Under the pieces are notes generated by a model. It ran no database searches. It worked only from the letters and a program-made list of their open reading frames with translations, and was not told the DNA's origin. Shown piece after piece: positions 49,719 through 62,000 of a DNA stretch of 64,000 nt (the stretch's first letter is position 1; each line of letters starts with the position of its first letter). Location of the stretch: contig NC_083604.1 of the NCBI RefSeq assembly GCF_029168945.1, positions 9,974,812 to 10,038,811 of the forward strand, written 5' to 3'. The position numbers and the translations under genes are program-made. The DNA is from Cannabis sativa (Eukaryota; Streptophyta; Magnoliopsida; Rosales; Cannabaceae).

Positions 49719-50548
49719 CTCCCAGTCCTCACAGTTTGAGTCGGAGTCGTCGCCTTTCTGTCTCCGGGAGACTCGGGCGATATCTTTTCGGAGTATGGCG
49801 AGTTCTGCCATGATTCCTTCATTTAACGTTCCCGTGGAGACCGCGGGTCCGTATTTCTTTTGGTTAAGGTGATCCCGGAGGTCACCTTGATTCCCATTGA
49901 TTTGATTTCTCAAATCGACGGGAGGACATTTCTGTCCTCTTCTCCCTCTACCTCTGGGCTCCTGGTGCACGGAAATCCTTTTTCGGTCCTCTCGATCCTG
50001 AGGGCCAAGACTCCATTTTCGGAGCTTGCCCCTCTGCGGACCTTTCCCTTTCGGGAAATCTGAGCGGACCTTTCGCGGATCCTGCGCCTTTTTCTTTCTC
50101 CCGGGGGTAAAAGTAGGGTTTTCTTTTGATTCCCTTCAGCGGGATACCTTATAGGGCTAGGTTCCCTAGACTTTTACTATTGGGTACTGAGCGAGGATTC
50201 CTCTGGTTCCTTGCCAAGTCCAGCAGACATAGCTTTGGGATGCATGTGGATGCCAGCCGCCTCCATGGCTTTTTGCATGGCCAGCATTACTTCTTGCATT
50301 TTTTGGTTTTGTGCTTTTTGGGCTGCGATTTCAGCTTCATGATCGACAGCCTTTTTCCTTAGAAGCACCAACTCTGAGTAGCTACCGTCATTGTAGGCGT
50401 ACTCATCGAGGTTTCCCTCGTAATCGTCGTCAGGAATTCCTTCTTCTTCCTCGGAGCCTTCAGCTGCTCTTGAGGCTACGTCTTCCTCATTTGGGTCTTG
50501 AGCATCTTCTAGAGGGCGAGGTTGGCGAGTGCTTCTAGTTTCCACCAT
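49719..50548 (-). pseudogene. Tat gypsy gag, N-terminal part
   Basis: Starts MVETR at 50548 (13 codons inside the longest open frame), chosen because the relic at 9985 starts MVKTR. An acidic region and a coiled-coil-like stretch (ELVLLRKKAVDHEAEI, MQEVMLAMQKAMEAAG) run to a TAG at about 50177. Beyond it the arginine/glycine-rich and NEGIMAELAILRKDIARVSR segments reach the Copia B insertion point. Gag continues at 39259. Confidence 0.75.
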
Positions 50549-50587
50549 TGTTGTAATATGTGGTGTGTTTACAGAAGCTTTCTTCAA

Positions 50588-50608
50588 CTCTCAATGAAAG
50601 CACCAAAA
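50588..50608 (-). other. Tat gypsy primer-binding region
   Basis: Minus strand TTTTGGTGCTTTCATTGAGAG directly after the 5' LTR end (CCAACA). The relic at 10017-10034 has a diverged version. I could not assign the tRNA with confidence. Confidence 0.6.
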
Positions 50609-51354
50609 TGTTGGCCGAGATTTTCGGCAACCAATAAAATAATAGAAGATTAAAGAGCTGTAAGAAATTAAGAGAAGGATTTTTATGTGGTTGGGGCGTT
50701 AATGAGCCTTAGTCCACGAGTCTGTGTATTTATGAGTGTATTAAATACAGAGAATGTTCTTGGTGAGTAATTACTCTTCTTGCACTTATGCAACCCGAAA
50801 TTCTCGACCCTATTAATGAGCTTTGAGGGGGTATTTATAGTGTTTTTGGTGGGGTGATTCCCAGAATTATAGTACATGTATTTCTGTAACTATCAATAAA
50901 GTTGGGTGTTCCCAATGAATATACCATGTGCAATGCATGGTCAAATCCCTAGCTGCTGTGGGGCTTTTATGTGGAATGTCCTTATTGTCTTTTGACTGAC
51001 GTGACTCTTCGCAGTGTAGCCGTCTATAGACTTAATTGATCATAGCCTCGTAGGTGCAGATCGGGAGTTGTGTCGTCAGACTTTATTGCGTGTGGCAGTC
51101 CCAACATGTTTCCTCCCATGCGGCATTAAATGCGAGATGACTGCTCAGGGGAAGCTTGACACCTCGCAGAGATGCTTTGATGTTACTTAGGCCTCCGGGA
51201 GCATAGGGGACTTCGTATGCATTCTCCGGGAGGCAGGTCCCAGATGCTGCCTTTCTTCATAAAGACTTAGCAATTAATTCAAACGTTAAGATCTTTTGGT
51301 CCACGTGTCCCTGTCCGGTTGATCCACGTATATTGGGCAAAATCAGGGGCAACA
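50609..51354 (-). repeat. 5' LTR of the Tat gypsy element
   Basis: 746 bp, TGTTGGCCGAG...GGGGCAACA, followed by TATAT. It pairs with 19541-20280. A minus-strand TATA box (CTATAAATACC) lies near 50833. Confidence 0.92.
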
Positions 51355-51732
51355 TATATTAAGAATTATTTATTGTTATTGTTGTTATATTTTATATTTT
51401 TGAATTAGAATAGAATTTGCTATTGTATTTGTAATCAAGTCATTCCAATTATATTCTTAATTAGATAGAGATTTCAATTATAAATAAAAATAATTTCTAT
51501 TTAATTAATCTCTAGTAGTTTTAGATAGAAATTCTACTATATTTGTAATTAAGTCATTCCAATGCCAACTTTTTTATTACTCTTTTTAATGCATATTAAT
51601 TTTATATATTCATATTTTTAATTATTTCCCTTATATTTCATGCAAGCTAACTAAAAGTACCACTAGTTCATTATTGTATGGGATCCAATAAAGACAATAT
51701 TAATAATAATAGGGATAGAAAACAGATCAGTG
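51355..51732. other. Short AT-rich flank
   Basis: No gene. A 24-bp direct repeat (about 51427-51450 and 51540-51563, TTTGTAATCAAGTCATTCC with one change) is visible. It is the right flank of the gypsy insertion. Confidence 0.5.
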
Positions 51733-54387
51733 TCTCTCCCATTTTAACACCACTCTTGTTACTTTGATTCCTAAGGTAAAGAAGTCTTCTACTCTGAAGG
51801 ACTATCGACCTATTAGCCTTTGTACCACAATTTACAAGATTATCTTGAAGATCCTTGCTAATAGACTCAAACAGGTCCTTAATCCCTTGATCTCTCCTAA
51901 TCAGAGTGCCTTCCTCAAAGGCCGACTCATCTCTGACAACATTCTCATGGCCCAGGAAATCTTGCACTCAATAAAAAATAGGAAACAAGGTAGGGTGAGT
52001 TGGAGGGCTGTCAAATTAGATATGGCCAAAGCATTTGATCGTGTGGAATGGAAGTTCCTTAATAAAATCATGGATAGGTTTGGGTTCCCCCCCGGTTCAC
52101 CACTTTGATCATGAAATGTATCACCACGGCAACCTTCAAATTCAATCTCAATGGCCAAGCCCTGGGACTTGTCACTCCTACTCGAGGTATCAGGCAGGGT
52201 GATCCTCTCTCTCCATATCTCTTCCTCATGTGTGCCGAGGGCCTATCATCCATTCTCAAGTAGGCCGAACACAGAGAGGATGCTTTTGGTATCAAAATTA
52301 CCCGCGCTGCCCCAAAAATCTCCCATCTTCTCTTTGCGGATGACAGTATCCTGTTCTGCCGTTCGAATATTCAGGCATGCAATGCCATTAAAGAGGCTCT
52401 GGATCAGTATCAGAAAATCTCGGGTCAGCTTGTAAACTTCAAAAAATCCTCTCTCTTTTTCTCCCCGAATACTAGCCTCACTTACCAAACCATTATCCAA
52501 GACTATTTGCAGGTTCCCACTACCAATCACATGGACAAGTATCTTGGTTTGCCTCAGTGTTTTGGTAGGCCAAAAAGTTCTTCCTTCAATTCCCTTAAAG
52601 ATAGAATTTGGTCTTACCTGTCCAAATGACAAGGTAAATTTCTCTCAAAAAGGGGCAAGGAAGTCCTTCTCAAGGCTGTGATTCAAGCCATTCCTACTTA
52701 TGCCATATCGGTCTTTAAACTACTTGATTCTTTCTGCAGCTTTGTTGAAAAAGCAATGGCCAACTTTTGGTGGGGAGCAACAAATGGTGAACGAAAACTG
52801 CATTGGTAAAATTGGAAATCCTTGTGCAATGCAAAAAGTGTTAAGGGCTTAGGGTTTAGATCTTTGAAGCCTTTTAATAAAGCCATGTTAGCTAAACAAG
52901 CTTGGAGAATCCAAACCAACCAGTCACCTTTGCTTACCAACCTCTTCAAGGCTAAGTACTTTTCTCAAACAACCTTCTTAAACTCATCTCTGGGTCATTC
53001 TCGGCCCTCTTACGTTTGGCAGAGCATTCACTGGGGTAAATCCCTTTGAAAACGGGTATTTGTAAGAGGATTGGCAACGGGACTACAACAAAATTTTTAC
53101 AAGACTTTTGGCTCCCTAACTACTGTTTTCTTCCTGCCCATCTTCCAAGTCACCTGGTCAATGTCTCTGATTTGCTTCTTCCAAATGGGGATTGGAACAT
53201 CCCATTGTTGCGCATCCATTTCACCCAGGACATTATCGATGACATTCTATCTCTTCCCCCACTAGATATTACCCAAACAGACTCCTATTTCTGGCAGCAC
53301 ACCTCTTCAGGTCATTATTCAGTTAAGACGGGTTACCATGTCGCAAAAATGTCTATTAACTCGACACAACCTTCATCTTCAAATACTGCTACCCTTACAC
53401 GCTGGTGGAAATCCCTCTGGAGTCTTCAAATTCCTCCAAAAATTAGGCACTTTATCTATAGGCTCACTCAGAAATCTATTCCTACTGCAGAAAATCTCTA
53501 CAATAGGAATTGCCTTAACTCTCCTATTTGTCCTCGTTGTCATCTTTACCATGAGTCTGTGCAACATGCTTTTTTTGAGTGCAAGGATATGAAAAAGGTT
53601 TGGTCAGGTACGTCTTTTATGTCTGCGTTGAAGGATTTAAAGCATTATACATATGATTGATATCATTTTATACATGCAACAAAATTTCCCAACGGAGTCT
53701 TTTAACCTATTTCTATGTATGTTATGGAAGTGTTGGAATAGTAGGAATGCATTTGTTTTCAGGAAGCAATGTGCAAACTCAATGAGAATTCAACAAGAGG
53801 CCCAAGATTACTTGGATTTTTACCAGGAATCGCAAAAACAGCATCAAATTCGAACGCAACCTATTACAGAGTGGAAGGAAGAGACATGGGCACCCCCACC
53901 TATAGGCTTTCTCAAGCTCAATGTTGATGGTGCTATTTCTAGCAGCAGGGGTAAAACAGGGGCAGGGGCTCTTGTCCGTGACTCGACGGGACAAGTTATA
54001 GCAGCCAGGGCTTCCAGTCGTATGGGCCAGATGCAACCAAAAGTAGTTGAAGGTTGGGCGTTACTACAAGGCCTTCGATGGTGCTCTGACAACCACATTA
54101 ACATTCATTACGTGGAGGTGGATTGTAAAAATCCCGTCACTGATTTAACATCAAAGGAAGTTATTCTCTCAAGCTATGGAGCCATTATCGATGCTATTCG
54201 GCAGGTGTTATCTTTACTTCCCACTGTTTTCCTTCAACATATCCGTAGACAAGGGAATACAGGAGCTCACAATTTAGCCCAGATGGCATTAGGATTAGAT
54301 AACACATGGTGTTGGAATAGTCACGACCCATACCCTTTACCTTTGTAACTTTCTTTGGGTCTTCCCTCTCAAAAAAAAAAAAAAAAA
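51733..54387 (+). mobile_element. 5'-truncated L1-type LINE with poly(A) and target duplication
   Basis: Ends in about 17 A. AAAACAGATCAGTG flanks both sides (51719-51732 and 54385-54398, the first As shared with the tail), a target duplication typical of LINE integration. The copy starts inside the RT, so the 5' part is missing. Confidence 0.93.
51764..54348 (+). pseudogene. LINE ORF2 pseudogene (RT, zf-RVT, RNase H)
   Basis: 51764-52108: RT fingers and palm (STLKDYRPISLCTTIYKII, KLDMAKAFDRVEW). A frameshift follows, then RQGDPLSPYLF, then the catalytic LLFADDSILF near 52330. A TGA sits at about 52627, and a TAA and a TGA further on. 53046-53660: linker and zf-RVT region (PPKIRHFIYRL, CPRCHLYHESVQHAFFEC). 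53653-54348: RNase H with Asp (LNVDGAISSS), Glu (VVEGWALLQGL), Asp (VEVDCKN) and RRQGNTGAHNLAQMAL, ending in TAA just before the tail. This frame is intact. Confidence 0.87.
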
Positions 54388-54398
54388 ACAGATCAGTG

Positions 54399-56790
54399 AT
54401 AGACCCAATATTTATACTTGGTAGGGATTTATATATTATATACAAAATAAAATTTGCGCTTTCTTTAAACAAAAATTATAATCACTCTTAGAATTATTCT
54501 AGATTCATTTTTTTTTTGTTTTTTTTTGTTTATTATTTTTGAGTATAATCATCAAATCAAAAAATATACATTCAATTTTTGTGTAATTATCAAATTAAAA
54601 ATATTATTTTTTTATTTAATTACCAAATAAATAAATTAAATTTAAATATTTAGAATATTTTTTTTTAAATAAGATAATTAATTGATTTATTTAACGATGT
54701 TAGTTAGTTTTAACCGTTAACTTTCACGAAAAATAAAAAAGAACCGTTAAACCAACAATTTTCATTAAATAACCATGCATATTTAATATAAAATTATATA
54801 TATTATAAATAAGTAGGTCATCATGCATGCTTCTTGTTTTAAAAATTAATTATCAAAACATTTGTTCTTAATATAAAAAGAATGTACCCTTTTATTGTTA
54901 ATTTTTAATAAGTCATTTTTAGTTTGTTATATAAAAGTTTAGTATTGCTACGAAGCGGTGTTTTAAGAGTGGTTAGTAATATTCTATAAAAAAATATTAT
55001 ATTTAATTAATTATTTGAGAGATCCGATACTGATAAATTATACTAATAATAATATTATAAATATATTTAAAGATTTTATTTTTACATTTCCAATGAGTTT
55101 TTTTTTTTTTTTTTTTTTTGCATTTTTACGAAATTCTACATAGATATCCCTACTGCAACTAGCGCTGCAACCTAAATTGCAACAAAAAATCGTATAGAAA
55201 CCCCTATTGCAACTAGCGCTGCAACCACTTTAGAAACCCAAACCGTAAATTTAAAAAAAAAAAAAAAAGTTAAAAAAATAGTATATAAGGTAATTCCCTT
55301 TTCATTTATTAAAGTAGATTCATGTATTGTATAATAATATATTAAACTGATGTATAATGTATTATATTTTGATATAGTGAAATAGGTATTTAGTATTTTT
55401 TCTTCTAAATCAACACTAAAATTTATATTTAGTATTCACCTTATATACATATAAATATTAACTTGTATATGTACATATTGTTATAATAAAAAAAAAAAAC
55501 TTGTACGTACATATAAATGTACAAAATTAAATTTAAGTACATCAAATTTAACACATATAATATTATTAAAATATGATATGTAACATAATTTAATAAAATA
55601 ATATACAATAAATATAATCTAATATGTCTACTAAATAAACACTTAAATAATTATATAGCCTATTATTGTTATAAGTCCACAATATAATTTATACGTGCAA
55701 AACACGTGCTTAATTTAACTTCTATATATACATACACACATAAACCTGAAAATGTAATAATGTAGAAACACTACAAAATTTTTAAAATCAAACAAAAATA
55801 ATTAATTTATAACACTCAGATTTAACCAAACTAAACATGAGCTCATGACTGACCCTGAGATTAGTTAGGTTTTAGGAAAAAAAAAATATTAAGCCTTTTA
55901 TTTAAAAAAGTGTAATATTATTTTTAAAAATCGTGAAATATATATTATAAAAAAATATATTTTTGTTAGACTCGGTGAGCTCTAAGCTTAAGTTTAGACT
56001 ATGTCTAATGCAAGATTTAAAATTTGTGCTAAATTTAGTTCAAAAGAATAAATTTGTATTATATTTAACTATTACATGATCCAATGCACAATATGTAAAA
56101 TAAGTTAAATAAATAATTAATTATAATAACAGATATTTAATATTTTAAAAAAATATACAAAAATAATTATTTTTATTTATTTAAATAATAATTATATGAT
56201 AAATAAAGAATGTTAAGTTTAATAAAAATTAATTAATTATAATAATTAGTAACATTATAATAAATAAAATAATAATACTAATTATGAATTAAATTTAACA
56301 TAATATTATATTTTATACTAAATTTAATATAAACTTTTTAAAATATCATTGAGATAGTAATTTTTGTTAAACTCTTTGAGAAAAAATAATAGTAAATAAT
56401 AGTAAATAATGATTGGTAGGCTTTTTGAAAATCACGTGCAGCTGCTACAAAATTAGAGAATTATTGCTACTTTCACAAGAGTATGGCTAGGCTAGGCTAG
56501 GCTAGCTATAGCTATCTCAATTTTGAATCCGATTTGGATAAAATATGGTTTAGTGGCTTAAACAAAAATAGATAATAATGTATTGCATGACGTCACTTTC
56601 ATTACTATCTCATTTTATTTCGCATCTAATGACTAAACTTTTAAACAAAGATACTAATTTCGAACCTATTAATGCCAATGTCTCTCTCTTGATCTTGATC
56701 ACACACACTCACTATTATGTTCACTATGATCACACACTCACATAAAAATCCAGTTAGAGAAAATGGAAGCTTTTCAGTTTATAAACTGAA
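54399..56790. other. AT-rich intergenic sequence
   Basis: No coding region. A two-copy repeat with core CTGCAACTAGCGCTGCAACC at 55147-55172 and, with one change, 55201-55226 lies between a T run (about 55098-55119) and an A run (about 55253-55268). A GGCTA run of four copies is near 56484-56505. Confidence 0.6.
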
Positions 56791-56914
56791 TTGTATTAAT
56801 ATGAATATAGGGATAGGATTTGGTCCCGTTATGCCAAAATAGGGAATACAATCCCTGATTGTACTGTAGCCGTTGGATTGAATTGGGGCATGATCTAATG
56901 GCTGGGGTTAAAGT

Positions 56915-57375
56915 AGGGGTATTTAAGCGGGGAAAAATGGTAACCGGTTGGTTTTTTGTATTTTAAATTAATTAATTTTTAAAAAACTGACACCGATTGA
57001 CGATTGACGTTTGACGTTTGATGTACGGGTGACAGTTACCAATTTTGAAAAGTCACTAAATAGTGGGTTCGTGGGGATATTTAGGGCACATTTGGTTCTT
57101 CTTCACACTTCTTCACATTTCGTTCTTCTTCTTCTTCACATTGTCTTCTTCTTCTTCTTCTTCTTCTTCTTCTTCACATTTCCTTCTTCTTCTTCTTCTT
57201 CTTCTTCTTCTTCTTCACATTTCCTTCTTCTTCTTCTTCACAGTTCCTTCTTCTTCTTCTTCACATTTTCTTGTAGTGATTAAAATTATTTTCAAATTTG
57301 GGGGAGGAAACTGCAGTACGTTCGGAGTTACTGTACTTCGATTTCTGGTTCTCCGTCTCCGACCTCGGTGTACAA
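56915..57375 (+). promoter_or_regulatory. Putative promoter and 5'-UTR exon of the Ulp1-like gene
   Basis: TATTTAAG near 56919 could serve as TATA box. Downstream is a pyrimidine-rich stretch with CTT repeats (57125-57270) and then an ordinary-composition segment ending at 57375 before CAA|GTAAGT, a good splice donor. No ATG is in frame in this exon. Assignment to the gene 1.6 kb downstream is inference. Confidence 0.35.
57125..57270. repeat. CTT microsatellite with CACATTTC interruptions
   Basis: Blocks of 4-10 CTT units are separated by CACATTTC or close variants, forming a minisatellite of unequal units. CTT-rich 5'-UTRs are common in plants. The poly-Phe/Ser frames across it are not genes. 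Confidence 0.9.
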
Positions 57376-59020
57376 GTAAGTTTCTCCGAATGTACCAATT
57401 TTATTCTTCTTTTGCATGTTTGTTCGTTCTTTAGTTTGGGGATGTGAAAAATTGTCTAACATTGTTAAAGAAAGATTTAAACTTTTGTAAAGAGAAGTGT
57501 TGTTCTTCAACCGTGTATGTGCATTTTATTTTGTTTTTGTGTTCCATTTTTTGTTTATTGAGTAATTTTAATCTTTTCTACATGCTTTAAATCTGCTTCG
57601 TGAACAAGATTTTTATTCTGAGAGTGCTGAAAATCGAAGTTACATGTGTGTACAGTTTTTGTTTATTTTTTTTTTATTGTGAAAGTGTTTTGGATTAATT
57701 TATTCCCTGTGTATTAGGGGTCTTTGTTCATAGTCTGTTAGAGTTAGTTCATCACTGTAAGTGGCTGTTATTTTTCAGTTAGTGAAGATTGCATTTAATT
57801 TTTTTTTTTGGTTATGGTGTGTAATGAATATATAAAGTACTCTTCTATTGTACTCTGAATATATGCAATAATAGTCAATATATTCAGTTATTGAAGATTG
57901 GATTTCGTTCTCTATTTTCACCATTGTCACTGCCATGATTCTTGAATCATGAACAGAAGGATTAACAATCCTAATATAGTGAAACAATTTTAAGAAAAGA
58001 ATGTAATGAAAGAAAGAAAAGCAATGTAAACATTGATATGTATAGTGTTGCTGGAAAATAATTATTTTTGAAAATCAATTTTGTTTGGTAATTTGGTAAT
58101 TTTATTGTGAAAGTATTTTGGATTCACGTGTTAGGTCATTTTGGTGTGTATTTTTTTACCCAAATGTTTTACCGTGGGCTGCCCTATATTGACCCAAAAA
58201 AAAATTTTGAAAGTAAGGAAAACAATGGAATGGTGATGGCTGTCATGTGTTGAGTTAGGTAAAGAAACTATGGTCTTAAATTTTTTAGTTCAGATTGTTA
58301 CTTACCAAATGTGATGTTTTTTGTTATCTGTTGTGAGTGATTGTTGTACTTTAATTAGAAGTTGTAGTTTGGATTTTACTACTGTTGTGAATTTGTTTTG
58401 AAAAATTGGATGGTTTAGACACAAGATTCATGAGTTAATGAGATACACTATTGATAAAAACTATGACAGTTTGGATTTTTTGTGTATATGAATTATTGGA
58501 GAAGTTATTGAAATTGGTTATGACAGTTAGTAGTGAAGCATTGTTTTGTTAATTCTGATATTAAATGTTTTCCAACTGGTTTTGTACTCTGTTCATTATG
58601 AATTAAGAGGTACAAGGTACCCAGATTGGTTAAGTTTGGGGGAATTTTATCTATTCATGTGTGTGCTTTATGTTCTTGGTTCTCACGGATTGTACCAACT
58701 CGTTTGTACCACTTTTTAGTTATGGGAGTTAGTAGTTAAGTGTTGTTTTGTTCATTGTTTTGGTTGTGGAAATCATTTAGTTGAAAAGAGTTTCACATCA
58801 TTTTAATGTACTTTATTGTGTAACATGCAAGAAGCATGAAATGTGTGTTTGAAATCTGAATTTTTTCAATGCCGAATTGTTAAGTTGATTTGATGTGATT
58901 TTAGGTGATTACAATGCACGATTTTCATTGTGTTTTGGTCAATTATTTATTTTTATATAGTGTATTTGCTGAAATATGTAGTCCTTAACGTTTAAATTTG
59001 TTTATCTTTAATTTGGTTAG
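57376..59020 (+). other. Probable long first intron
   Basis: T-rich sequence without coding potential between the donor at 57376 and the TTTGGTTAG acceptor at 59020. A small start-codon exon could hide here, but I cannot point to it. Confidence 0.35.
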
Positions 59021-62000
59021 GTTCACCATACAAGGCTGGGAAACGCAAAAGGAAAGGGGGAATTGAACCCGTAAAGAAGGATGTCACCCCCGAGCCGAAC
59101 GATAATGCGGTTGCTTGGAGAAATTTCTTGTAAGTTTTGAATGATGGATAGTTGTTTACTCGTGTGAATGATGTTTAACATTTATTTTATTATATATTTG
59201 ATTGAAATTATGTCCATATGTAGCAATGCGAACTACAAAGCCCTTCGAGCAGCTGAGAAGGGATTAACTGAGAAAGAGGTTTGATGTCGACTGTTACTCA
59301 ATTTTTTTTATGTCAATTGTCCGTAATTCATCGTAATTGTTTGACATACTTTAAGATTCTTTCCATGTACTCTGTAGTTGATGTAAGTTTGCCTCATATT
59401 ACAGGCTACCGACAAATTGAAAATGCAATATAAAGGTTTCACCGACGAGGAGAAGTCTGAGTGGAGAAGCTATGACCCTAACCCAAATCCCGCTAAGAAG
59501 GCGGTGCAAACAAGGGGGAGGAAACCAAAGGCAGCTGATGCCAAGGGGAAGAAAGTGGAGGTGGATGAGGAAGAGGCTGCTCCTGAAAGTGAAGAAGCAT
59601 CTGTGTACGGTCGATGCTCCTTCAACCGTTTAATCAGGATTTGCAAGAACCTGAACCTGGAGCAGAAAGATGTGATCCAAAATGCTGGATTTGGATCATT
59701 CATCAGAGAGGATGCACCATACATTGACACCCGACTAGTTAGTTGGTTAATCAAACATGTTGACCCAACCACTAGCATACTGGATTTGTATGGGAGGAAA
59801 ATTCACTTATCTGTCGCGATGTTCGGAGATGTTATGGGGGTGGACGACGGAGGGGATCCTGTAGTCACCGAGGGTGATAGTGACACTTGATATCTGGAGG
59901 AGATATTGAACGTTGTCGAGTACACCGTGTCGTTGACAGGGTTGGAGAAATCTTTGTTGGAGTGCGTTGAGGCAGACAGCCTATTTCTGATTAAATTTTC
60001 TTTGGTGGTCATAGGGACAGTCCTTGCGCCGAAAACGGGCTGCGATATCACTTCGGGGTACTTGCACTCCCTTAGGGTTACCAGGGACATTCGCCACAAG
60101 AACTGGGCAACTGCCGGGTTCAGGTATCTGATGAACTCAATTTTCAGATTCTGAAATAAGGCCACGAAGAATGTGTCTGGCTGCACCTTATTCCTCCAGG
60201 TACATTGATTTTGTTATCTTTCATTTATGTAAATGTGTTTATTGAGTTTATAATATAATATTGTGATTTATTAGTCGAATGTATTACTAATACATTGTTT
60301 GTTTGTCACAGTTGGTGTACTTGACTCACGTGGAGTGGAACTTTGGATATGTCGACCGAACAGTGCTCCAAGTTGATTTTTGGGGTAGCAAACAATGTAA
60401 GTCCGCTTACAAATTTGTGAAAGACAATGGGGGTCCCAACAGCGACAAGGTACATCGAATTTTGGTTATAATGTGGTAATGTGATTTCAGTTGATATTAA
60501 TTATTTTGGGTTTGAAAAATTAAATTTGTTATGTTTAACAGATAACGCTCACTTTGAATCCCGTAATACTGCCCAACTACTACTCCGACTCGGAAGGAAG
60601 AAAGAGCAGTGACCACTTTGTCAGCTCTATCAACGAGTTGAAGGAGTACTTCTCCAATGAGTTAAAGTCTCAGTTGAGATCATTTTCTTTGAAATTTATG
60701 GACAAAGGAGAAGGTGTCGGTGGTATTGACCGAGAGTTGGAGGAGGATGCTGCTGCGGAAACGGGGAAGAAGGCGGAGTGCAGCCAGGCCGTGGAGGAGT
60801 CCCCGTTGAAGTCCCCTGTCCGTTCGAAGACTAATGTTGTTGGTCTATCCGACGAAAATGTGGTGGAATCTATAAGTACGCTTTCACTATCTGTTACAAA
60901 ATCTGTTGAAGATGAAGGTGCTGCACATAAGACCTTCGACGATGAGGACTTTGATATAGTCGAAGTGGCATCTTTCTGGAATAAAGGCAAAGCCCTCGTC
61001 AAATCAAAGAAGACACAGTCGGAGAATGTGCCTTTAATTGAGGATGACTTCAACGATAAGGCGTACGAGCAATTTATTGAGTCGGGCAGAACTGTTGTCG
61101 GGCCTTTCAAGACGAAGGAAGCGATCCCCCGTAACCAATATGGGTTTTACAAGTTTATTTTTAGCAACACATTAGATCCGGGGTAAGTAAATGTTATTTT
61201 CTTATTTCTCATTATGATATACTTGTAGAAATTTTTAATAACAGTTACATTGATTACAATTGAATCAGATATGTGCTTGCGAAATTTTGAAAGTTTGAAG
61301 TGGATAGGAGGTGCATGGCATCGTTGCGACCGTTGCGAGAAGTTGAGGGATCCGTAAGTGTCAAAGTATTAACTAAATATGTATCATTTATTGTACATGT
61401 GTAAATCATATTTCATTTTGTTGCAGATCATTGACTGTTTTTCTATACTAATGAACAAGTACGAACGTGATAGTCGATTACCTGACCAACCTCGTGTTTG
61501 GTACATGCCCACTCGCATCTCGGTAATTGCTTTGCTGTACAACTTATTTTAAATTTTGTAATTCAGTTTGGTTGTAATTTCTGTTACTTGACAAGATGAA
61601 CAATGCTTTTGCAGCAAAAAACTCTCGGTTCGTTTAATGTGAAGAGGATTGCGAAAGACCGGGAGTGGTCAAAACTGTTTTACGAAGACAACTTCGAAAA
61701 ATGCGTCAAGGTACTTCATGATATACACATGGTCGTTCTTAATTGTAATTTTGAAAACTGAGATATGTTAGCGATGCATATTGGTCATTGTAGTGTCGAA
61801 TATCTATATGGTCTGTAATTTCAAATTATTTTTGACTTTATTGTTCCTCTATTCAATTGTAGATGTTTGTGCCGGTGTTGACTCTAGAAGGTGCACCACA
61901 TTGGTTTGGTGGCGAAGTAAATATGAAGTCCAAGGTTGTCTCATTTCTGGACTCCCTACACACCGCAATGCATGAGAAGTATCGTGTGGAGGCTACGAAA

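Larger units (their letters stand above)
19541..51354 (-). mobile_element. Tat-type gypsy retrotransposon, interrupted by three insertions
   Basis: Two LTRs in direct orientation (19541-20280 and 50609-51354) enclose gag, protease, RT, RNase H, a second RNase H and integrase on the minus strand, in gypsy order. TATAT flanks both outer ends (19536-19540 and 51355-51359). Subtracting Copia A, Copia B, the solo LTR and their duplications leaves about 10.0 kb. The dual RNase H, the CX2HX4HX4C knuckle and an antisense ORF near the 3' LTR point to the Tat lineage. About 31 substitutions in 740 LTR positions (by eye) make it the oldest layer of the nest. Confidence 0.93.

Noticed and set aside
19248..51546. 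A MITE split by the gypsy insertion (ACAGTAGAGTCTCTAT at the left, an imperfect inverse at the right)
   Set aside because: Only about 12 of 16 tip bases pair and no target duplication is visible, so I do not call it.
57011..57434. Phe- and Ser-rich frames near a possible promoter
   Set aside because: Products of the CTT minisatellite; better explained as 5'-UTR.
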